Of a stretch of DNA of 21,114 nt, positions 1 through 8,442 are shown in pieces; position 1 is the stretch's first letter; each line of letters starts with the position of its first letter. Source of the DNA: a virus; the IMG/VR virus record IMGVR_UViG_3300035698_004366, positions 1-21,114 of that record; one strand, 5' to 3'. The translations under genes were made by a program, and so were the position numbers. Under the pieces are notes generated by a model. That model was not told the origin of the DNA and did not search any database. It worked only from the letters and a program-made list of their open reading frames with translations.

Positions 1-3000
1 AATGTCTGGAAGAATTGATATTGCCCTTGGCAAAGTAGGTACCCTCCGCAAAGGTCTCACATGCAGTTAGGTCATTAGTGATAGAGTCAGTTAATCTGAA
101 AACCTTATCACCAACGCTGAATCTTGGTTGAAGTGAGTTGTCCCAAGTTTCCAATCTTTCCTTAGACCAGTTTGTGGGGTTGTAGATGAGTACCCCATCT
201 ATTGCTCCAAAGTCATCTGTGAAGAGAGGAGTACCACCAGAATATCTTGTGACAATCGGCCCTGCCGTTGGTAGAATTACCGTAGTGGCTCCAGCAGATG
301 TATATGAAGTGAGGTAAAGTGTGGTGGATTCTGAGAAGGTTCCAGTCACATTCTTGAGAACCAATACTTTAGTGCTCGCGCTCCAACTTCTAATCCACCC
401 ACTGACCACGATTGTACCACTTCCATCAAGCTGATGAATCTTATATGAGTTAGTCGTGTTCGTGAGGTCAATGGCATTGAGACTACCGAGAGGAGATTTC
501 CCATTCATGTTGATTGCAATAGTGTTCTCAAGCCCATAACTACCACTGGCGTTTTTCAGGTAGCAATATTCTGAGACAGATTCTCCATCCATGAATGGAT
601 AGATTTTAGTGTTAGGTTTGAGATTGCGACCAGTGAATGCAATTTCTCTCTCACGCATGAATGGTAACACATTAAGGTTGGTTGCCGTATCACCATGTGT
701 AATTGAGGGGCCTTTAGGAAGTTTACTTCGCTTAACCGCATTGCGATTATGAGAAGATTCCTCTGAGTTCTTGGAGCGAGAATTCTTGGAGCGTCTGAAG
801 ATGGAATTCACACCCTCGGAATCTGTATCCCTGTGAGGATCTCCGAGAAGATTTGTACCGAAGCCATAGACTTCCCAACCACCCCATATTGAACCATACG
901 TGGCACCGCCGTCTTCACCAAGACTCATCGAATTCAACTCTTCATTTTCGTTGGCGATAAGTATTGGACGATCCTCTACTGAACGCCAATAATCTGTTTC
1001 GGGGGAAAGATCGATGAATCCCTTAAATTTCACAGGATTCTTCGTAGCAACTTGGAATAGGCGTGATGCTGAAACGTGTTTCAGGAGTTCAGTATTCGCA
1101 TATGCGAGGGTAATGAGGTCTCCAGTGATAGAGTAATCTGATCCATCATGACCAGAAGTCTTTGTAGTATTCAGTTCGAGGTCAATAGCTCTCTCATAGA
1201 AAGAAGGTCTGAGAGTTCCACTTCTCATATCGACGGCACATTTATAATCATTGTGAGCAACATCACCCACGCTATGACTCTTGAAGTTATCGGTAATATA
1301 ACCAATGATGTTTTGTTCTTTACCACTCACACTATCGATTGAGGATGATGTCTGAAGTTCCTGCTCTAGTAGAGATACTGCCGTGAAATATTCTCCAGAA
1401 CTGAGACGTGCTTCCAAATCTCTGATGTCTCTCATGGTATATCGCTTATGATCGATAACTGTGGGAATGACATCTTCTGTAGAGAATGTATATGCCTTGA
1501 AGTTCAGTAGGTAAATGGTCATCCCATCACCAGAATCTTCAGGCTGAACTGGAAAGACTGCCGAACTCCCCTTGATAAGTTTGAAGTCTCCATTGATATC
1601 AAGGTATATCTTATCGATACGATTCAGGTAGTATTCAATCGAATCGATCTGTGCTTCTGAAGAGACTGCTGGAAGATTGATGATGGCAGCACCGAGAGCC
1701 TCACGAAAGCCACCCAACCTATCTACTGTAGGTCTGAAGTCCAGACAATCACTTAGGGGGTATTCTACTCCACTATTAGTAGAAATGTATGTGGGAATAT
1801 TCTTGTAGGCGATCTGGCTTGGTTGATAGGACTTGACGCTGTAAAAGTCACCATCTCCATGTTGGAGGTATCTGTAGGTGATTCTCATCGGCCCAGAAGG
1901 CTGCATGGAATCATGCTTCAAGATCAAGGAGCCGAAGTCGTAGAAGTTGTCTCTTTGACCACTATCCAGTTTATACTGATTAGTGATATCAACGGCTGCT
2001 GATACGTTGTAGGTACTTGAAGCCGCCCCGAATGATGCCGTACCATCTGTGGTAATTGAGACTACCTTGAAGACATCTGGCTTGGCGAGGGTGATCGCAT
2101 TCTTCTGAACACCATCCCTTGTCATAATCGTCTCTACAACATCTTCAGAGACTGACTTGAAACGAACCTTAGTGTTCGCTTTGCGAATTGTCGCTATTAC
2201 GCTAATCTCATCGCCATGACGTCCACCAGTGACAGTCACAGTGAGGCTTTGAGGTAGTGTGGCAGATATGCCCCCAGAGGTTGTGAGCGCGATATCCTTT
2301 CGGATACCACTGTTACCATAGATAGAATTCTTGCTTGAGACGATGTAGTCAAGAGATCCACTCGAACCAGATACGGAGACAGGTTCAAAACTCTCATTAC
2401 CAGATATCTTGAAAGTAGTTGAGCCACCAACATTCAAAGTACCCTTGAGTGTCTTTCTGATCTTGGTAAGTGTAACTCCATTAACGTCTTTAACAACATT
2501 ATAAGGAAGTTTGAAGAGTAGATTGTTCTCACCAACCTCGAAGAGTGTCTTCTTCTCAGACACTCTCCCAGATGCTCCACTGTAGGTTTCGGGAGAGTAT
2601 TTTTCTCTCAGACTATCACCTACATTAACTCCAATCGCATATTGCGAAGAATTTGCAATAAAAGCATCCGAAAGAGCTTGAATTCTCATCTTCTTAGTAG
2701 AAGGTGTCCACTTGGTGATGTAGGAGTAATAAGGCATATTTGAGCCACCAGAATCACGACTCTCAAGAGCAGAGAAGATACTGCCATTCTCCCAACCTGT
2801 GGTTGTAATCTTGACCCAATTCATCTCAGAGAAATTCACTCCAGAAAAGTTTTCTATCGTGATTTCCGATAATATGTTCCCACGAAACCCCGCTGGCTCG
2901 TTTCCCTCTACTACTGAACTAATCCCGAATGCCTTCACATCATCGAAAGATTTCGTAGCATTCATCTCGATATCGAAAAGATATGTCTTGTATGTTCCCG

Positions 3001-4771
3001 TCACACCATGAACACCACTATCAAGAACTATATCTCTAATTTTCGCAGTGCCGATTTTTCTGGCTGCTGCTGGAACTGGGCCTATAAGCTCATAGCGATA
3101 GTTTGCGAAGTCGGCTGTTAATTCTGAGGGTGCTGGGGCTGTTGTGATAATTGTATTAGTAGCAAAATCATAGGAAGAGATTCCGAGAGCAATCTTCTTA
3201 TGATTCGTATTATGCTCAAAGAGGATTGTCCCATTGTTAAGCATATCTTCACCACGAATAAAGCTAATCATCGTTGAAGATAGTACCACGCTGCTTCCAG
3301 TGACACTTGAAGCATACACCTCAACTCCACCTATCACGTCGAATGAATTATTGTAGAGATCCACTCTTGGATAGGCTTCATCTAGAGGAGAATCGTTGTT
3401 GACCTCTGGAAGCATATACATGCCAGTTGCCAGAATATAATCCCCGATATTCAAAGAGCGATAGACTGTTTCAGCAATATCAGTGTCTCTCGCCTTATCG
3501 AAAGTAAGATTTGTGATTCCAGGAGATTCTACTTCGAAGCCTCGAACATAGGATTTACCTGGGCCAAGAACAGCGACGGCATTTTCCTCTGCTCCCGCAG
3601 AACTCAGGCCGATTCTTCCGTAAGCATCTACAATTGCTGAAGAAGCCTCTCGGATATTCAGGCCATATGGCTCTACTGTATAATCACCAGATTCATCATA
3701 GGTTCTCCGAGCAAGTGTTTCTGTCTTGACAACATCCATTTCCTTCATTGAAGAACGCTCAAGTTTACCATCTACAACCCTAAGAAGTTCCAAGAAATTG
3801 GTGTCTGCCTGAGCATCGAAACTCATCTTTGCTAAGGTCAAAATGAGTTTGTTTCTATCCGCTCCTGGGGCCATATAGTTTGAGGAACCCTGAGACTTAT
3901 CGAGAAGGGAATCATCCTCATTTGAATCAATCACTGTATGTTTAACGTTGAAACCTATCTTGTATGATGGAGAATTGGTGTACTTGTCTAGTACCAATGT
4001 TTGCGCATCTACTATAGAGAAGATTCCATCTACGAAATAGATACCACTCTCGATGAATGCAAGAGAGCCTATGCCAATTGACTCTTCCCCGAAGGCTACT
4101 TGCAGCCACTTACCACTCGTTGTCTTAATCAATTCTCCAGGAAGGAATGTCCCTCGAAGTTCATAGTCGTCTATTGAGGTAATAGTGGCTGAACCATCAA
4201 TGACACCAGAATCATTCAGATATCTAACTGTCTCAGTTGGTAGGAAAGTTGCATTCCCCGTGCGATTTACTCTGAGTGTGAGACCTTCATGTATGACTAC
4301 AGAGCCAGTAGCACCAGAAGTCTTCCCAATGACCGTGACACCACCTGGAAATGTTCCAGAAATGGAACTAATGTTCAAACGTGTTGTAGTACCACCACCA
4401 ACATACTGAATAAAGACGGTATTAGGATCAGATTCGGTGGCATCCTCTGAATGTACTACTCTCGCCTTGACTCCACTCCAATCTCCAGTGAATACAGAAT
4501 CTCTCGAATCTGAGAGAGTATCGTAGGCACTGTCAATCGCAGTCAACTTCAAGAAGTTGGAACGAATACTATATGATAGTTGTCCAGGAACGACAACATC
4601 ACCATTCTTGAATGAGGATGATCGACTAATCTGATTTTGGAGAATTGACTGTATCTGTGTCAACTCTCTAGCTTGAATTGGCTTTCCAGGTTTGAAGAGA
4701 ACCTTTGTGAATCCCTTAGACTCATCAAAGTCATCAAAGTATGGAGAGGTGTTGTAGTTAGGTTTTACCAT
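1..4771 (-). CDS. Large DUF4815-type virion structural protein (partial, runs off left edge)
   Basis: About 1,590 codons are open on the minus strand from the ATG at 4771 to the window edge; the C-terminus is missing. The N-terminus (residues 1-50: NYNTSPYFDDFDE, then KVLFKPGKPIQARELTQIQ) matches my memory of the DUF4815 family of large structural proteins in marine T4-like phages. Near residues 1365-1400 is a segment reading PFMRERE...GLKPNT-like...YPFMDG, also typical of these proteins and of tail-fibre or baseplate-periphery subunits. The rest is beta-rich, Ser/Thr/Gly-rich sequence. It includes small modules of the kind TSGATGSV...LTLRV...GNATF (about 146-176) and again near 1450-1487. 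A basic, Ser/Arg/Asn-rich stretch (about 1320-1355, RRSKNSRSKN) looks like a flexible insertion. It is the last visible gene of the wedge operon, 3 nt after the 99-aa gene, in the place T4 uses for gp9/gp10. A role at the baseplate rim or as a fibre attachment is inference. I read no in-frame stop. Confidence 0.8.
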   Translation of the reverse strand, partial: MVKPNYNTSPYFDDFDESKGFTKVLFKPGKPIQARELTQIQSILQNQISRSSSFKNGDVVVPGQLSYSIRSNFLKLTAIDSAYDTLSDSRDSVFTGDWSGVKARVVHSEDATESDPNTVFIQYVGGGTTTRLNISSISGTFPGGVTVIGKTSGATGSVVIHEGLTLRVNRTGNATFLPTETVRYLNDSGVIDGSATITSIDDYELRGTFLPGELIKTTSGKWLQVAFGEESIGIGSLAFIESGIYFVDGIFSIVDAQTLVLDKYTNSPSYKIGFNVKHTVIDSNEDDSLLDKSQGSSNYMAPGADRNKLILTLAKMSFDAQADTNFLELLRVVDGKLERSSMKEMDVVKTETLARRTYDESGDYTVEPYGLNIREASSAIVDAYGRIGLSSAGAEENAVAVLGPGKSYVRGFEVESPGITNLTFDKARDTDIAETVYRSLNIGDYILATGMYMLPEVNNDSPLDEAYPRVDLYNNSFDVIGGVEVYASSVTGSSVVLSSTMISFIRGEDMLNNGTILFEHNTNHKKIALGISSYDFATNTIITTAPAPSELTADFANYRYELIGPVPAAARKIGTAKIRDIVLDSGVHGVTGTYKTYLFDIEMNATKSFDDVKAFGISSVVEGNEPAGFRGNILSEITIENFSGVNFSEMNWVKITTTGWENGSIFSALESRDSGGSNMPYYSYITKWTPSTKKMRIQALSDAFIANSSQYAIGVNVGDSLREKYSPETYSGASGRVSEKKTLFEVGENNLLFKLPYNVVKDVNGVTLTKIRKTLKGTLNVGGSTTFKISGNESFEPVSVSGSSGSLDYIVSSKNSIYGNSGIRKDIALTTSGGISATLPQSLTVTVTGGRHGDEISVIATIRKANTKVRFKSVSEDVVETIMTRDGVQKNAITLAKPDVFKVVSITTDGTASFGAASSTYNVSAAVDITNQYKLDSGQRDNFYDFGSLILKHDSMQPSGPMRITYRYLQHGDGDFYSVKSYQPSQIAYKNIPTYISTNSGVEYPLSDCLDFRPTVDRLGGFREALGAAIINLPAVSSEAQIDSIEYYLNRIDKIYLDINGDFKLIKGSSAVFPVQPEDSGDGMTIYLLNFKAYTFSTEDVIPTVIDHKRYTMRDIRDLEARLSSGEYFTAVSLLEQELQTSSSIDSVSGKEQNIIGYITDNFKSHSVGDVAHNDYKCAVDMRSGTLRPSFYERAIDLELNTTKTSGHDGSDYSITGDLITLAYANTELLKHVSASRLFQVATKNPVKFKGFIDLSPETDYWRSVEDRPILIANENEELNSMSLGEDGGATYGSIWGGWEVYGFGTNLLGDPHRDTDSEGVNSIFRRSKNSRSKNSEESSHNRNAVKRSKLPKGPSITHGDTATNLNVLPFMREREIAFTGRNLKPNTKIYPFMDGESVSEYCYLKNASGSYGLENTIAINMNGKSPLGSLNAIDLTNTTNSYKIHQLDGSGTIVVSGWIRSWSASTKVLVLKNVTGTFSESTTLYLTSYTSAGATTVILPTAGPIVTRYSGGTPLFTDDFGAIDGVLIYNPTNWSKERLETWDNSLQPRFSVGDKVFRLTDSITNDLTACETFAEGTYFAKGNINSSRH

Positions 4772-4774
4772 TAG

Positions 4775-5074
4775 TTATCTGACCTTATTCTCTTGTATTG
4801 AAATAATCAAATTGCCACCAGTCAATTCCCACCCGTTGTTCAATTTGATTGAACCCTTTGATTTGTTCTTCTTGACGATCATCCCCCGAATCTGCGGGCC
4901 ATTAGTTGATTGAACAAGAACTTCATAACCAATTTGAAGTAAATCCATCGATTCTAAAATAGTACGAAAAGTTCGTGCTTTCTTTTTCTTATGAAGTTCT
5001 CGAACCTCTTTAGGTTCGATTGTTATCGTTGGATCAATAATACCTTCATTGACAAAATCATTGAATAATCGCAT
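4775..5074 (-). CDS. Small hypothetical protein with a leader-like N-terminus and possible SH3-like barrel
   Basis: This 99-aa protein is not recognised. The N-terminus MRLFNDFVNE is followed by a basic helix-like stretch (residues 22-40, HKKKKAR). A short beta-rich second half (47-92) has the spacing of a KOW/SH3-like small barrel: GYEVLVQ, GMIVKKN, GSIKLNN, GWELTGGNLIIS. A good ribosome binding sequence (AGAGAGGA) lies about 9 nt before the ATG, and the stop is 3 nt from the start of the large DUF4815-type gene, so the two are probably translated together. The first ten residues loosely resemble the leader of the 487-aa protein at 12738-14201 and T4 internal-protein leaders. The gene sits between gp8 and the DUF4815 protein, where T4 has gp9/gp10, but it resembles neither. 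It could be a small virion protein or a non-structural accessory. It looks real from spacing, ribosome binding site and lack of a better competing frame. Confidence 0.75.
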   Translation of the reverse strand: MRLFNDFVNEGIIDPTITIEPKEVRELHKKKKARTFRTILESMDLLQIGYEVLVQSTNGPQIRGMIVKKNKSKGSIKLNNGWELTGGNLIISIQENKVR

Positions 5075-5088
5075 GGAAAGTATCCTCT

Positions 5089-6189
5089 CTATAATTCTAT
5101 GACGATTGAAACTGATTCTGTCTCATTTGTCGTTCTCGAATTATTGATATTGGAATGCTCGACGTAGAGGACATCCCCCGAGAATTTTTTAAGCGTTCTG
5201 GTGTACACATTGCTCATCATATAGGTATGTGCCGTAGCTATCACATTGGTATTACTATCAATCGGATTGACAACGATAGCCTTCGCATTGTATTTAGTCC
5301 CGTAAGGAAAATAACCAACCTCATTATTAACAATTTTCGTGTTAAACATCAGGTGAGATGCTCTCAGAGCTTGGGCTGGATCGAATCCGTGGCCACCCTT
5401 GGGAGAGATTTCCGCTCTAAATCGAGCCTCGCCTGTAGTAGGCCCGCTTCCAGTGTATGTAATGTCCACATTTGCGAAGTGATAGCCTCTGCCTGGGTTA
5501 GAGACAGTGGAAGTTTTTGCAACTCCCCCAGCAACATTGACAGTTCCAACAAATGAGACCCCATCTGTGTAATCCAAGGCGAGATCATAGTTGCCGTCTG
5601 TTGGATATCCACCAGAGTCTGTAATGGATATTTTATGGATTCCACCATTAATTGCATTCCCCCGTACTGTAGAATCTGAGAAAACTGGCATCCACACATT
5701 GTTGGAGTCCAGGAATTTGTTTGATTTTGCTGAATCGATAGTATATAGGTACTTCCACCGATACCCATCAGTTGTCTTCTCGATATCCAATCCTGTTGTT
5801 GTGGGCGCTACTGTAGATGCATTGCCACCATCATTGTCCACGCAGAGATAGGTTTTCGTGTTACTAACGAGTGTGTAACAATTCGAATTACCTTCAGTTG
5901 ATAGGTGAGAATAGTAGTGGTATACCGTATTCGTCGCCCAGTCTTGGCGAGGAATGACATAGGCAACATCTGAGGCATAGATTCTTTTGGCCGCATTAGA
6001 TGTTTGCCAGAAATTCAGGTCAGTGAAGATTGATTGAGATAGTGTCTGAACACTATTACCAGCCCAATTTCCTTCCTTGCCTATGATAAGATAGAAGGTA
6101 TCTCCGAAGTACTCAGATAGAGAATTCTTCACCTTGGAAGCAAGGAAATGACTCCAGGAGTTTGTTGTTTGTGAATAGACCGTTGCCAT
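5089..6189 (-). CDS. gp8: Baseplate wedge protein, T4 gp8-like
   Basis: This 366-aa protein corresponds to T4 gp8 (about 334 aa), the wedge subunit that binds gp7 and gp6. Three landmarks match my memory of T4 gp8: VAYVIPRQDW at residues 75-84 (T4 has VIPRRDWG), DGYRWKYLYTI at 141-151 (T4 GDGYVWEYLFEI), and a C-terminal strand pair SGDVLYVEHSN...TNETESVSIVIEL (T4 SGEMIYMENR...TEEINILF). Between roughly 182 and 262 there is an added Gly/Thr-rich beta region (ITDSGGY..., SNPGRGYHFANVDI) of the GxGY type, also seen in the gp7-like neighbour and a likely insertion relative to T4. AAGGG lies 6 nt before the ATG, and the gap to the upstream gp7-like stop is 12 nt. Plus-strand open frames at 5155-5556 and 5591-5851 are shadows. 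Family assignment is firm from motifs; the exact fold of the insertion is unknown. Confidence 0.87.
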   Translation of the reverse strand: MATVYSQTTNSWSHFLASKVKNSLSEYFGDTFYLIIGKEGNWAGNSVQTLSQSIFTDLNFWQTSNAAKRIYASDVAYVIPRQDWATNTVYHYYSHLSTEGNSNCYTLVSNTKTYLCVDNDGGNASTVAPTTTGLDIEKTTDGYRWKYLYTIDSAKSNKFLDSNNVWMPVFSDSTVRGNAINGGIHKISITDSGGYPTDGNYDLALDYTDGVSFVGTVNVAGGVAKTSTVSNPGRGYHFANVDITYTGSGPTTGEARFRAEISPKGGHGFDPAQALRASHLMFNTKIVNNEVGYFPYGTKYNAKAIVVNPIDSNTNVIATAHTYMMSNVYTRTLKKFSGDVLYVEHSNINNSRTTNETESVSIVIEL

Positions 6190-6201
6190 AGTATGCCCTT
6201 A

Positions 6202-8424
6202 TTATGAGATTGTGCTATATGTCGCCGTGGACTTCTCACCTTTCTGGATCACTTCAACTGAGGGATTCTCTCCGAAGAGTGCCATACCAGATGGGTGAAG
6301 AAGTTTCTTGACTATATCCTTCCAGGCATCCATCTCTTTGGACACCTTAATGACGTATGAGAGCTTCTGATAATAATATCCATCGTGAATTCTCTGGTCA
6401 TCTATATTTAGTAACCCCTTTGTACTAGAAAGGTTTCCATCATACTCTGCCATTGCTGAGAGTGTTGCTGATCCTCTCGCCGTCACATTAGTTCTATCGA
6501 GGTATGAGATAATTGTATTCGCGAAAGTGGCGTTTGAGGATATCTTCGGAGATGGGAAGATGTAGGTGCCATCATTGATATTCGTGTGTGTAATGATAGC
6601 AGCATTCGAGGTCATCACCACTTCACCTATAGAGTTATCAAGAAATTCCTTCAAAGGTTTGGAATAGAAGTAGAATTGTTCTCCGAAATCTATGAAAGGA
6701 TCGGTCACATATCCCCAACCAAATCCTGATGCAGTTCCAAATCTCTGAGGCCATACGGAAATCTTCTTAATCCGACCGATATCTTCTCCATATGCTACAA
6801 CATTTGCACCAGTTCCAGTACCACTTGCGATAATCTCAGCATATGGAATGAACTCATAGCCGCTTCCTTGATTGATTATCTCAAAAGTCTCTACTGCTCC
6901 AGTTTCATTATTGGATTTCTTCACATAGCCCTCGAAGCCCGATCCACTACTATTCTTATGTTGGAAGACAGAACCTGTTGCAGTAGTGGTGCCGCCTACA
7001 ACAATATCCTTCTGAGTGCTCCAGGGAGTTGATTCAGAAGTGATTAAAGGCTCTGAAAGATTCTTGATCCATAGATAATTCTTCTGTGCATCCCAAAATC
7101 TGACCTGTGCCGTAGCATTGCTGATGGTTGATGTGATCGTCTCTCCTACCCTAAAGTTGCTATTTACTCTATCAAGAACGAGATAATCATTTACGATCTG
7201 AATTCGATCAGAAACCTTCCCTTTTGTTATGACATATTTACTAATCTTGAAGTTAGCACTCGAAGCAGTTCCTACGATGTTAGCATTAGCCGTTGCATGA
7301 ATATTGGACTTGAGGTCATCCACCTTGATATCATTGATAGTCAAGACCTTGGATGTCGCATTCCATGCAGCGACTGCTCCAAGATTAGCATTATCCTGAA
7401 TCACGCTCTCTTGAATAGTATAGGTTCCAGTACCATCTCCAAGTGTTATCAAAGCGAATGCATTCGTGGCATTCCGAGAGACATAATTAGTGCCTCTGGC
7501 TGTCATAGTCAGTTGAGTAATAGGGCCTGAAGTGGTCTCAATTACCTTACCCGATCCACCAAAGCCAAAGTTCGAAGAAGCATTGGCAGTGAGAAGATCA
7601 CCAATACGATTATCAACACCACCATGTAGTCTGAAGGTATCAAAAGTCATAGACCCCAAATCTGAAATTGTGTTTGAGGAGTAGAATGAGAGAGGTCTAT
7701 CATCTACAACAAACCCAGATATAATTGGATGAACCTTGCCACGAGCAATGACTGTAGTGGATGAATTTCCCGAATATGCTACGACATTCTCCAGAATCCT
7801 GAAATCTCCCACAATGGACTTAGGAAGTAGACGTATCTCGGAAACTGTGTAGGAATTCAAAGTATCGTAAGAAGTATATTGAACAACATCATCGACGGTG
7901 GCTGTGGCATTGGACACATCACCAATCACCAACTTACCATCTATGTTGGCAAAACTTGCATCGGTGAATCCTTCTCCAGGAGTAACTCTCAAAGTTCTAT
8001 CCATCATCCACTTACCAGAAGACGCTTCTATGTACTGTGGATAGAGGATATCAACATCTTTGGCATAGAGGATTCTGAAGAGGAGTTTGAAGGACTTTTC
8101 GCTCCCCTTTGCCTGATAGAAAGCTCTAATGTGCTTAATGAGTTTTCTCTTATCGGCGAGTACATCTCTTGGAATGTTGTTCATAAACTCTTTATGAAAA
8201 TACTCAACGAAGGAGTCTATCGTATCGTCAATATCCAGAAGGTTCTGAATATCGAAGGTTCTTCCGTAGACGTTTTCTTCTCGTTCGAGCCACTCATAAT
8301 ATGCTTCGAGGAAATCGACAATCTTCGTCTGGCCCGACCCCGCGAAGGTACTAAGATCCGTTCTCATATACTCAGGGAGTTGTTGAGTTATCAGAGCGGA
8401 GAGTTTGTTTTTGAATTGGGCCAT
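6202..8424 (-). CDS. gp7: Baseplate wedge protein, short gp7-like
   Basis: The 740-aa product lies between gp6 and gp8, the position of T4 gp7 (1,032 aa). Its N-terminal 130 residues resemble a region in the C-terminal half of T4 gp7: a helical block LPEYM...KIVDFLEAYYEWLEREENVY (17-53), IPRDVLADKRKLIKHIRAFY (84-103), and AKGSEKSFKLLFRILYAKDVDILYPQ (105-130). T4 has a matching STKGIEASYKFLFKVLYNEEVEIE. Near the C-terminus, EMDAWKDIVKKLLHPSGMALFGE recalls T4 SDVIRFVHPVGFGF. The long N-terminal beta part of T4 gp7 is therefore absent, and a different beta-rich middle (about 150-690) replaces internal T4 sequence. That middle holds an NQGSGYEFIPYAEII module (519-532) and a VGETITSTISNATAQVRF module (426-443). 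The ATG is 18 nt after the gp6 stop, with no strong Shine-Dalgarno. Many marine-phage annotations would simply call this a virion structural protein; the gp7 call rests on end motifs plus position. Confidence 0.72.
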   Translation of the reverse strand: MAQFKNKLSALITQQLPEYMRTDLSTFAGSGQTKIVDFLEAYYEWLEREENVYGRTFDIQNLLDIDDTIDSFVEYFHKEFMNNIPRDVLADKRKLIKHIRAFYQAKGSEKSFKLLFRILYAKDVDILYPQYIEASSGKWMMDRTLRVTPGEGFTDASFANIDGKLVIGDVSNATATVDDVVQYTSYDTLNSYTVSEIRLLPKSIVGDFRILENVVAYSGNSSTTVIARGKVHPIISGFVVDDRPLSFYSSNTISDLGSMTFDTFRLHGGVDNRIGDLLTANASSNFGFGGSGKVIETTSGPITQLTMTARGTNYVSRNATNAFALITLGDGTGTYTIQESVIQDNANLGAVAAWNATSKVLTINDIKVDDLKSNIHATANANIVGTASSANFKISKYVITKGKVSDRIQIVNDYLVLDRVNSNFRVGETITSTISNATAQVRFWDAQKNYLWIKNLSEPLITSESTPWSTQKDIVVGGTTTATGSVFQHKNSSGSGFEGYVKKSNNETGAVETFEIINQGSGYEFIPYAEIIASGTGTGANVVAYGEDIGRIKKISVWPQRFGTASGFGWGYVTDPFIDFGEQFYFYSKPLKEFLDNSIGEVVMTSNAAIITHTNINDGTYIFPSPKISSNATFANTIISYLDRTNVTARGSATLSAMAEYDGNLSSTKGLLNIDDQRIHDGYYYQKLSYVIKVSKEMDAWKDIVKKLLHPSGMALFGENPSVEVIQKGEKSTATYSTIS

Positions 8425-8442
8425 TAAGAAGACTACTTTATA

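Noticed and set aside
1148-4409. Several 60-75 codon frames on both strands in the left 4.7 kb
   Set aside because: All lie within the single long minus-strand frame of the DUF4815-type gene, which reads as a sensible protein throughout and is open to the window edge.
5155-5556. Plus-strand open frame of 133 codons inside gp8
   Set aside because: It is antisense to a well-supported gp8, has no ribosome binding site or family features, and its composition is that of a mirrored coding strand.
5364-5768. Minus-strand 134-codon frame overlapping gp8 in another phase
   Set aside because: gp8 motifs run through this stretch in the correct frame. The alternative has no start context and no conserved pattern.
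6398-6412. ACTAAATATAG-like motif on the minus strand inside the gp7-like gene as a late promoter
   Set aside because: It lies near the 3' end of the coding region, about 215 nt before gp8 with no other signal. In AT-rich sequence such matches occur by chance.
7879-8427. Plus-strand open frame of 182 codons over the 5' end of the gp7-like gene
   Set aside because: It is the long antisense shadow of a gene whose helical block matches T4 gp7. The translation is Ile/Cys/Ser-rich with no recognisable motif, and it would break the operon.
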